This document shows positions 11,101 through 21,175 of a DNA stretch of 64,000 nt, piece by piece; position 1 is the stretch's first letter, and the number at the start of each line of letters is the position of its first letter. The position numbers and the translations under genes are program-made. The DNA lies in assembly GCA_001599815.1 (NCBI GenBank), contig BCIA01000002.1:3445626-3509625 (forward strand), written 5' to 3'. This DNA is from Furcasterigmium furcatum (lineage: Eukaryota > Ascomycota > Sordariomycetes > Glomerellales > Plectosphaerellaceae). The notes beneath the pieces were generated by a model, which worked only from the letters and a program-made list of their open reading frames with translations, was not told where the DNA came from and ran no database searches.

Positions 11101-11860
11101 ATGACTGAGGTCATGAGGATTCAGGGGGGGCATCTGGAGAAGGGCTTCGGTGACCATGGTAATACAAGACCCGGCTCAGTCCAGGTAGCGTTCGGGCTCT
11201 TGAAGCGTATCGAAAGGCGTTTTGGGCATTCATGATTTAGGAGTACGGGAACGATACCCTCTGCAATATACCATCGTTGATTTCTTTTCCAATGCGGTCG
11301 TACATGATGGATGCCTATTATAGAACTGGTATACTTCAACTCCCACTCCAGTAGATGTGGATGGAGGACGGGCGTAAGGGTGACTTACATGGCTGACCGA
11401 GTGAGCACGTATTAGCACCCATGGTAACTGCATACCGAAACCGTGTATGTGCATGATTCTTCAAGACCCACCCGAGACACCTGACTGGCCCACGCGCTGC
11501 TTCCATCTCGGCGCATCCCTGCCTGCGCTAACGTCCAGGTTCCAACCAGCCACAGCCACAGAAGAGCGCCCGAGTTGGCACCCAAAGAGCGACATCTCCT
11601 CCACTCTTCCCAGACGCAAGCTGGACAACTCGCGAGAGCTTCGTCATCACGCAGCTTCCGCAGCCCGCCACCAGCTTGGGCCTTTTCCATTTACGCCTCA
11701 CTTGGCGCCCTTTATCTATCTCTCCTCCATCTTGCCCGACAGCCTGGTTCAAGTCGGCGAGCTCCAATTCACCGCAGAGGAGCTAGTCCCGCCCCCTAAT
11801 CCGACCCCTCGTGAGTGACGACGCTGCGTGTCTCAGGAGCAACGTCAGCTCGAGGCCACG
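11101..11860. other. Intergenic region upstream of PAN1
   Basis: The region holds the 3' UTR of the PH-LRR gene and then the PAN1 promoter and leader. No ATG occurs on the plus strand between about 11454 and the PAN1 start, consistent with a leader of up to 400 nt. No separate gene or clear motif cluster is seen. Confidence 0.5.
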
Positions 11861-14800
11861 ATGTATTCGAACTCCAACTCCTTCCTCGGCGGCGCCGGCG
11901 GCCAGCGGCCCGGCGCACCCCAATATGGAAGCTCCTTCAACACCATGGGAGGCCAGCAGGGCCAGCAGGGCCAGCAACCCGGCGCCTTCGCTCCTCAGCC
12001 CACGGGCTTCGGCCAGGCTCCTCTCCAGCAGCAGTACACCGGTTACCCGGGCGCCATGCAGCAGGCCCAACCCCAGCAGCCTCAATACACCGGGTTCCCT
12101 GGACAGGCTCAACCGCAGCAGGGCTTCCAGACCGGTGCGCCCCCGATGCCTTCGATCCCGGCCCAGTACCAGCAGCAATTCCAGCAGCAGCAGCAACAAC
12201 AGTCTCCTCAGGCTACGGGCTTCCCTGTCGCGCCTCAGCAGCAGCAGCAGCAGCAGCCGGCGCCTTCTCAACCTCCTGCTCAGGCCATGAAGCCCCAGCC
12301 GACCGGCTTTAGCCAGATGGCAGCGTCATTCCAGACCGGTGGCACGAGTGCGACCCAGGACACCCAACCCAAGAAGGCCAACAAGATCCCCAACGTCCGC
12401 CTCTCCTTCATCACGGCCCAGGACCAGGCCAAGTTCGAGACGCTGTTCAAGTCGGCTGTTGGCGACGACGCAACGCTCTCCGGCGACAAGGCAAGGGACC
12501 TGCTGATGAGATCGCGCCTGGATGGAGACTCGCTCTCGCACATCTGGTAAGAAGCTTGCTCTGGCTCCCTGTGTTGCAGCTCTTTGACTAACGTCTCTTC
12601 CTCGTCAGGACACTGTCCGATACTACCCGCTCCGGTCAATTGCACTTCCCCGAGTTCGCCCTCGCCATGTATCTGTGCAACCTGAAACTCACGGGCAAGA
12701 CTCTGCCCTCCCACCTGCCGGAGAACATCTCGAACGAGGTATCCAGCATGGTTGACATCATCAACTTCAGCATCATCGAGGAGCAGGCTGCTGGGTCCGC
12801 CTCGGCAGGCAACGCTCCTAACTTCAGCAGCCGGCAGGACACCACGTCGCCTCCTACGATTCACCAACCCCAGCCCCAGGCATCCAACTCGCAGTTGCTC
12901 CAGGCTCAAATGACGGGCTTTCCCGGCGGCCAGCAGCAGCAGCAGCAGCCCCAGCAAACTGGTTTCCTTGGCCCCAATCAGGGAATGCAGGCCCAGCAGA
13001 CCGGCTTTCCGGGCATGCAGAACCCTCAGGCTACCGGCTACGCTGGCCCTCGGCCGCCTATGCCTCCGATGCCCACAGGCTTTGGCGGCCAGGCCCAAGG
13101 CGGCATGCCCGCCCCCTTGAATGCGCAACCGACTGGACGCCCGGGTCAATGGGGCCTCGTCAATGCGCCAGCCTCGGGCCTGCCCAATATTGATGCTCTC
13201 CAGGCCAGAATGATGCCGCAGCAGGGCCGCGAGCAGCAGAATTACACGACTGCCGGTCTTCAGGGCAATGCCGTCATTCCCTGGGCCATCACAAAGGAGG
13301 AGAAGCAACGATACGACTCCCTCTTCAAGGCATGGGATGGGCTGAACAAGGGGCACGTTGCCGGTGCCCAGGCCATTGAGATCTTCGGACAGAGCGGCCT
13401 TGAGAAGCCCGACCTCGAGCGAGTCTGGACCTTGGCTGACAACGGCAACAAGGGCCGCCTGGATCTTGACGAATTCGCTGTCGCCATGCATTTGATCTAC
13501 CGCAAGCTGAACGGATACCCGATTCCCAACTCTCTACCTGCCGAACTTGTACCTCCCTCGACCAAGAACTTCAGCGCCTCTATCGGCACTATCAAGTCCA
13601 TGCTCAGCGAGGAGTCTGATTTCCGAAACAAGTCTGGCGCTGCGCTTCTCCCCCAGAAAACTGGTGTCAGTTACATGAAGAACCACTCCCTGCGCGGAAA
13701 CAACTTTGGGAGCGCTGCCGCACGAAAGGATGCCACTGTTTTCAAGCATAACGATGACGATGTTGGGTACAAGTCTAGTGCCCGCCGGCGCATCGGTAAC
13801 AACTCTCCCAGGCCAGACTCTCCTGCGTCTTCTGTCACGTCGAACGACGAGTTAAACACCGAGCAGCTTAAGAAAAAGATCAGGGAGAAGCAGGTGCTCC
13901 TCGACGCCATGGACTTCAAGGACGAGAAATCCATCGAGGAGGACGATATGCTGGACAGGCGTGATCGCCGCGAGGCCGAGGACCTGTACCGCCGAATCCG
14001 CCGCATCCAGGAGGATATCGACTCCCACCCGGATGCCTCACTCGCTACGGGCGATTCCGAGGCCGAGAGGCGATCACTGAAGCGCCAGCTGCAAACCTTG
14101 ACGGACAAGATCCCACAGCTCGCTTCTGAGGTCCGCAAGACCGAAAAGGCGATCCACGAGGCGCGCCTCGAGCTCTTCCGCCTCAAGGATGCAAAGGCTC
14201 ACCCTGGCAGTTCTGCCACCATCGTTGGCACCGGCCCCGGAGGAGCCGTGACCGAGTCGGACAGGCTCAAGGCCCGGGCCAAGGCTATGATGCAGCAGCG
14301 CACCGCTGCTCTGACGGGCAAAAAGGTCGATGCCCCGACAGATGATGGCAGCGCTGCTAAGCGCCTCGAGGACGAGACTATCAAGTCTACCACGGAGAAG
14401 GAGAACAACGAGCGCATGGTTCGGGATGTCGAAGACTCCGTCCGGGACTTTGCTGGCGGTATTGAGGATAGCCTTAAGGAAGGATCTACTAGCTCGAGCA
14501 ATGAGCACGAGCGCAGGCGCTGGGAGGATGCTCTGGGCGTTGAGAACGAAGTGAGGGACTTCATCTTTGATCTTCAGCGCTCAAGCCGATCTGCTCGCCT
14601 CCGGGCTCAAGACAAGCGTCCCGCCCGGGATTCGCCCAAGCCGGAGGCGGCCCGCACGAACGAGCCCCCTCCTGACCGATATGCAAGCCCGGGTTCTGCG
14701 AGAACTGCCACGCCGCCCGCCCCGGCCCCGGCCCAGGGTGGCGGCTCTTATGCGTCATACAAGACGCCCGAGGAGCGTGCTGCTTTCATCAAGCAGCAGG

Positions 14801-16365
14801 CCGAACAGCGCATGGCTGAGCGACTGGCCGCCCTGGGCATCAAGGCTCCCTCCAAGCCTGGGGAGACAGCTGCCCAGCGGATGGAGCGAGAGCGCGCCGA
14901 GCGCGCTGCCAAGCTTCGGCAAGCTGAGGAAGAGGATTCCCGTAGAGAAGCGGAGAGACAGGCTCGTCTCGCTGAGGAGCAGGGTGTTCCTCCCCCGGTT
15001 GCTGCAGCTGAAGCTACTCAACCCGAGGAGAAGAAGCCCCCCCCTCCCCCGACTAGAAGAGGCGGCCCAGACGCCGCCGAGAAGGAAGCTGCCGAGAAGA
15101 GGGTTGAGGAGGAGCGCCTGCAGAAAGAGGCAGAGGCGCAACAAATCGCCACCAAGGCACTCGAGTACGTATCACTCCGTCCATTATCGATCCCGGAACA
15201 TCCTAACATCATACGCAGGGCCGACGCTCAAGACGAGGCCGACGAGTTCGAGAAGGAGCGCGTGGAGGCCGCGGCTCGCCTCAAGGCTCTCGAAGAGCAG
15301 GTCCGCCAGGGCAAGCTCAAGAAGGAGGAGGAGAAGCGCCGAAAGAAGGCAGCCATGGCGGACGCCAAGGAGAAGGAGGCGAAGCTCGCCGCTCGGAGAG
15401 CCGAGATCGAGGCTGCGAGACAACGAGAGCTCGAGCTTCAGCGTCAACTGGAGTCTCTGGACGATGAAGACTCCTCCGATGATGATGATGGTCCGCAGCA
15501 TCTGACTCCGCAGGCCTCGACCCCTACTCAGGCTGGCAGCCAGATCAGCAGCCAAGAGCTCGAGAGGAAGCCATCTCCGCCTCCCACCGCAGCGGCACAG
15601 TCTCCTCCTACCGTCGTAACAAGCCCCCCTGCCGACCAGAAAGAGAGCAGGAACCCGTACTTCAAGATGATGTCTCATCCGGCACAGGCGGCGCCAGCGG
15701 CTCCCGCAGCTCCGGCGCCCCCTACACCGGCTTCGGATGCCTCAACCAACCCCTTCCATCGCATGACGCAGGAGCCCAAGGCCGAGCCGGCACAGGCTCC
15801 CACCCCCACCGGCCCCGTATCGCGCAGGCGTACGGATGACGACGGCTGGGGCTCAGACAAGGAGGAAGAGGACGAGGACTCGGACGATGAGGATGGCCGC
15901 CCAGGCGGTAATAGTGCTGCTGCCCTCGCGTCCATCCTCTTCGGAACGATGGCACCTCCCCGCCCTCTCTCGGCGGCAGGCGACAAGTCGGCCTCGAACG
16001 CGGCCAGCCCGGCGGCCGCACAATCGCCAACATCGCCACCGCCGGCGCCGCCCGCTCCAGGTGGCGCGGCACCTCCCCCTCCTCCTGGGCCGCCTCCCCC
16101 GGGGCCAGCCTCGGCCCCTCCACCACCGCCTCCTATGCCTCCAACTGATGCCCCTGGAGGACCTCCCCCTCCGCCTCCCATGCCGCCCGGCGGTGCACCT
16201 CCCCCTCCTCCGCCCCCACCTCCAGGAGGTGATGCTCCTGCCCCTCCCTCGGGCGGCGGGCGTCCCGCAGGCTTCCTGAGCGAGATCCAGCTGGGCAGGT
16301 CTCTGAAGAAGACCCAGACGGTCGATAAGAGCGGCGCGGCCACTGCGGGTCGTGTTTTGGGTTAA
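11861..16365 (+). CDS. PAN1: Actin cytoskeleton-regulatory complex protein Pan1
   Basis: Three exons: 11861-12546, 12609-15164 and 15219-16365, joining to 1462 residues. Gln/Pro-rich repeats of the QPTGF/QQTGF type fill residues 1-160 and 300-440. Two EH domains follow the family order. The first spans about 180-265 (FITAQDQAKFETLF to FPEFALAMYLC) and the second about 450-545 (WAITKEEKQRYDSLF to LDEFAVAMHLIY). Coiled-coil and Glu/Arg-rich segments span about 650-780 and 950-1150. The C-terminus has long polyproline tracts, then a WH2-like FLSEIQLGRSLKK motif at the extreme end. In yeast Pan1 acts with End3 and Sla1 at endocytic coat patches, binding NPF cargo adaptors through its EH domains and activating Arp2/3. 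The second intron is 54 nt and free of stops in frame, so a retained form would add 18 residues. Confidence 0.94.
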
Positions 16366-17828
16366 GGAGGAGGGCTGTGGGAGCCTCTATCACGATGTAC
16401 GTTGGGCGAGAGGAGATGGCTGTTGGGTACACTTCATTTCTGTGCATGGGGTGGTCTATGTCGGGGTTGCACACCGCGAGGGCACGAGGCTTCCTGACTC
16501 GCTCGCCTGTGGTCCTGTTTCCGTGTAGCTCTGTTGTATGTATCACACACATTGTCAAATTCAGTAATAGCTCAAGACGCGTTGCCTTTGATCATCGCGC
16601 GTCCAGCGCACAGATGCGCCTCCCGACCAGACTTGAAGTCTTAGCTAGGTAGGCTTGATGGCCCTTCATATGTATGTACCGGCACGCAGGAGCGGTGAGC
16701 GAGCTGCACGTTCGGCCGCTCGAGAGCAGGCCCGAGAGCATGATCGTGAAACGCGGAGCAACGGTACGGGTCCGTGTGTTCACCCGGCCGGACTAGAGCA
16801 GCCATTCTGCTCGGGGCTGTATCGCGAACTGGTTCCCGACGGCCCCCATGTCCATGGGGCCTTCATTCTACTTCAATCTACGGAGTCACCGAGGTCTTGC
16901 TCCCAAGGCGTGATATGATGAGCCACCCCCGCGCCCGACTCTTCACAACGCGATGTTGGTGCCCGAAGACCCTCCAGATCAGAGAATGTGCTCGTCCATC
17001 GACGATCGCTGACGATGATGGGAAAGGGGAGATAGATGGCTTCTTTGCCGGAGGGGAGGGTATCCCGGTGAGCGGGATGGATGTGTTGGCCGTGCAGATG
17101 GGAGATTTGACGGGATTATGCAAACGGCGGGTTTGGCTCTGTGCGCACGAGGGAGATGGGAATTCTGGGGAGCGGTGACATGGGGGACCTGGGCTGGGGG
17201 CCGTCACGTTGAGGTTCTCTCCGCCCGTTTCGGCCATGGCGCATGGTGAAGGAAGTGAAGGGACCGAGGGACTTGGCCGGGCCTCGCATCGATGAGGTTG
17301 GGGCCAAGGTCCAGTCGTCTGAATGTTGGCCCCCCTTGTCCACCGCGGGAGTTCATCCCTTGTTGAAAATGAAGAGGAAAAATATCCAGATGAGTCAGTG
17401 CACATGAGGTTGTTTCATTGGCGGCCGGCGGTCGTGAGGCCGGGTCGATCGAGGGAGGAGGCATGCAAGGGGCACACATGTCAGTCAGGGCATGTCTGAG
17501 TCGGTGTTCCGACGGGGGCCGCTGAGATGAAGTCCAGAAGCCCGGGTCGAGATTGGGGATGATGTCACTGTGGGCATTTGATAATTATCTCGAGGTGAAT
17601 CTGTCTGGGTTGGTGCTGCTGGATGTTGCTTGTGAATGGTGATGGTGTTGCAACGAGAAAAGGGGTTGCTGCATGCATGTGGCCATGGACCAGACGCTCG
17701 CTTCTGCCTGCCCGTGCCAAGGCACATGACTTGGCCTTTAACATGGCCGCGAGTAAAAGTAAGCTGAACACTCTAACGCCTGTCAGATTGACGAGATTCT
17801 TGAGAGCTTCTTGCGAAGTGTGAGCATC
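16366..17828. other. Intergenic region between PAN1 and the LRAT-like gene
   Basis: It holds the PAN1 3' UTR and the upstream region of the next gene. A minus-strand ATG frame (16878-17405, 175 codons) exists, but its Ser/Pro-rich translation matches nothing I recognise and the opposite strand is open too, so it is not called. No RNA gene or repeat is apparent. Confidence 0.45.
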
Positions 17829-18514
17829 ATGTCTGAACCACCTCCACCCCCTGGCCCTCCGCCGGCAGTCGAACGAGCCCCAACTCCCCCTCCACCTGCT
17901 GCACCGCCGACGGTATCACCGGCAAGACCCGGAGATTCGTTCCTCGTGGAGTTGCTCATCTACAATGGCGCGCCATTCATGGACCACTGGGCCTACTGGG
18001 TCTCGACTGCGCCCAACGGCGACCACGGCGTCAAGATACATGCGACGGGCGACGTGCGCAACGGGTTCACGTTCGAAGTCAAGCGCAGCCAAAGCTTGAT
18101 CGCGACGAACGAGGAGCCCACGCGGCGGGTCCCGCTGCAATGGGTCGACGCAGGGTACTTTGACGAGCGGGCAATGCATAATTACGGAGAGCCCACGATC
18201 GACGATCTGCCCGTCTGCGGGTTTGAGAGGAGCGCGTTCAAGGCGGAGGTCCCTGGCAAGACGCTGACCTCTGTGTCCGATGTGAGCCCCCTCCGCCCGC
18301 TTGCTTGACTTGACATGAGAGACCGGCGGCAGGCTGATGAGGAATGTCGATTCAGGCACCAGAGCCTTCTCCGGCAAGTCCGGCCCCGGCTGGCAGCGGC
18401 AGGGTCACACTGAGGAACTGTCAGACATGGATTGTCGAGTCGGCTGACCAGCTCGTCGAGGATGGCATTTTCGAGAGACCGGTGGCCGCCTATCTTTACG
18501 CGATCAAGCAGTGA
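17829..18514 (+). CDS. Small conserved fungal protein with LRAT/NlpC-P60-like His and Cys motifs
   Basis: Two exons, 17829-18281 and 18356-18514, joined across a 74-nt GTGAGC...TTCAG intron to 203 residues. Residues 1-33 are a Pro-rich tail (PPPPPGPPP), probably disordered. The core begins with FLVELLIYNGAPF, then HWAYWV at 53-58, and VKIHATG with His71. The second exon carries a Pro/Ala linker and then RNCQTWIVES with Cys173. A His-Trp-Ala strand, a second His after a hairpin and a late Asn-Cys motif is the pattern of permuted papain-fold proteins (LRAT, HRASLS/PLAAT: HWALYV, IH, NCEHF). I recall similar unnamed proteins across Pezizomycotina. The assignment to that fold is my inference, and substrate and activity are unknown. 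The splice is supported by recovery of the conserved C-terminal DQLVEDG region. Confidence 0.72.
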
Positions 18515-21175
18515 TAGTGGTGGGTGAATCGGGAAAAGCCACGAGCATGTCATTCAGCTGTGGGGAAACAAAAATGTTTTAGACCGAGTTGAACCAAAAA
18601 GGTTCTTTCTAGCGGATCGGCATTGACCGTACGTCATAGGGCTCGTACAGCCCGTGAAAGCCCGGCATTTGCGAGTCGCCAGGCCTGAGGGCGGAGCATG
18701 CGACCGACTTTGCCAGCTTGCTTGGTCTCTAGCGTCGGTCGTCCGTCATGGCGTGGTATCAGGATCAGGACCAGGCATCGCGCGCGCTCAGACCATGGCC
18801 GAAGGCCAACGGTGGGCTTTCTCTCTCACTCAGCTGTCTGACCAAGGGGGCCACATTCCCCAGCCTGGGCGAGGAGGAAGGAAGACGGCCCCGTGGACGC
18901 GTGTTGGACCAATGTTCTGGATGGACGAGCAAGAGTTGGCCCGATACCGACGCCGGCTGCGCGAGCCATGGCGAGACAACGGCGTCTGGCCAGAGCTATC
19001 GAGCCGGCTGCCGGCCACCGGCTTTGCCAGCCAGCGTCAAAGTGTCTTTCATATCGTCCCGAGAGAATTCAACCGGCGCTGTGCTTGGCTCGGCCTGTGG
19101 GCTTGATCGGACATACTATCCTGTATCTACTGCGTGTGCTGGTGGGATGGATGGATGGATGTAGGCGTCATGCGCGAGTGCCTTGATGCGACTTTGATCG
19201 ACGGACATTTCTTCGTATCTCTCAACTTTCACGCAAGTACTTGGGCTTGGTGGCAGCCAGTCCATGTGAGTGCGATGTTGAGAAAGCGAGGTGGAAGGTC
19301 ACATGGAATGTTGCGCCGTGGAGCCACGCCAGCGAATGAGACGAGAGCGCCTAGGGATGAAGTGAAACTCGGGTCCGTGATTGGCTGTGGAATGTAAACA
19401 ACCGGGCGCGTATCGACGCGTCGTGACGCGTCTGCGGCCGACTTCAGAGACCTTGATTCTCCACTTTTCCGTCCGGACCTCAGCTTCCTTCAACCCTCCT
19501 CTCCTTTCTCCTTTTGATTAACAGAGAAGCTTATCGAGGCGCTTCGGACCCCAACCCAATCAACGTTCCTCTCCCCGTCCTTCCTTTCTCGACTTCTATC
19601 AATTGCCTTCGGACCGGTGCTGCTCGTCCCTCTCCGAGTAGCCGAGTAGCTTCACCCGTCCCAACGTCCCCACCGGACCATCGTTCGACTCGTTCAAGAG
19701 CAACCTGATAACGTGGTTGACGGGCTGGTGGCCGCGTCCAAACGGGACTGGGAGAACCACACGCCCATTTCCCCATTTCCCCGTGGTGGGAAGCATCGCA
19801 TTGTGTCTAAGTATCCGCCGCGTTCCGGATTTGCCGTGTCCTGAGAATCGAGAAGCCCCTCATCGAGATCGAGGGAGAGGGAATCATCCGTGTCGATCCC
19901 CAACCTAGCCAGCGAGACCGTGAAAAAGAAGAGGAGAAATAGAGAAACCTAAGCATCATCGAGGGGGTAGCCCGTGACGGCGCATGAACTCGAAACCTGG
20001 ACTGGCCTGCTCGCATTGGACGGGCCAACTCCGAAGTCCTTCTGACTGGGCATTGATACAAGTCGATTCGGGATTCGGGCGCCCATCTGCCGCGGGGAGA
20101 TCTCTAGACGAACTCTCTCTCCTCTCTCTGGGACCCCGCGCCACGGTACAAGTTCCTCACGCCATCCATCGCGTACCACGCCCGTCACTCAAACGCCATC
20201 GCCTGCCCGAGGACCGACACGCTGCGTGCCAACGACACGTCCTCGGCCATCCCAATCCCTGCTCGTCTGGTCCTCCTCTTGCCTTAGCCGGTGTCTCTCG
20301 TGTCAGCCCGCTGCGCCCACAGCCAATCCTTTCGACCCTCGCCCATCCCTCCCGAAAAGGCGTCCCCCCACCCACGCGCGCGAGGCCCTGGCTGATGCGC
20401 TGGCCGCCGTCTCCACCCGGGCGGCCATCTAGCACGCACTTACAGAAGGCCCTGCCACTAAAACCTGCCCTGCGCTTCTGGGCCTTCCCTCCCTGGCCAG
20501 CCTTGGCTGAGATCAGTTCGACTGCCGCTACCCATAACCCGTCCACTCCCACTCGCCTGCAGCAGCCGCCGTCCTTCCTTTCCCCCTTCCCCATCCCCTC
20601 TTTTTCTGCCTGCACCCTTCGCGAATCCATTCGACACCACTTCTCCTTCGACATCCTCGCTCTCTCTCGCCCTCTTCGACGAACCACGACAACAAACCGA
20701 CACGATACCTTCTCGCAAGAACCGATTCATCCCACGACAGTCTGCTAGCACCCGTTACATCTCGACACCGCCTCGGTATCACCAGACGCGCCCCAATTTT
20801 CCGCCTTTACGCGTCCGCCGCCGCCCCGAAAGTGCACCTTCGGCCAAGGTCGTGAATCCGCACAACGTCAGGCATCATCATCATTCATGACCAGACTGTG
20901 CCCCTTGCTTCTTCGACCCACTCGTCATTACAAAGTCTAGACCTGACTGCTGGTGAGCCATGATCTTGCTTAATACCCTTTTCCTCCCTTGACCCATGCC
21001 TGCAAAGCCTCGCAAGAACCTGCCTGGCGACCTCCTCACCACCTCATTCACTGCACTTATCCGCCCCGGCCGGCTCTGCTGACACCAGGCCCGACCAGTC
21101 AGTCCAATACGCTCGTGTCGAGATACGCACTCCATCCATCTGATTCAGGAATTCGAATCGTCCCAGCTGGCCGCA
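18515..21175. other. Long region upstream of the forkhead gene, including a probable long leader
   Basis: A 2.7-kb stretch with no recognised gene. A (GGAT)4 microsatellite lies at 19145-19161. From about 19395 the plus strand is pyrimidine-rich and depleted of ATG. The first ATG, at 19984, opens a 254-codon frame ending at 20748. Further upstream ATGs occur at 20394, 20887, 20959 and 20996, the last opening a 28-codon frame. This looks like the leader of the forkhead mRNA, perhaps with its own introns (a GTGAGC donor is at 20953), but no transcript evidence is available. Confidence 0.4.

Noticed and set aside
14567..15505. 312-codon plus-strand frame within PAN1
   Set aside because: A shifted reading of the charged coiled-coil region, giving Arg/Ser/Pro-rich sequence; the PAN1 frame explains the bases.
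16878..17405. 175-codon minus-strand ATG frame between PAN1 and the LRAT-like gene
   Set aside because: Low-complexity Ser/Pro translation, no splice or family support, and the opposite strand is also open.
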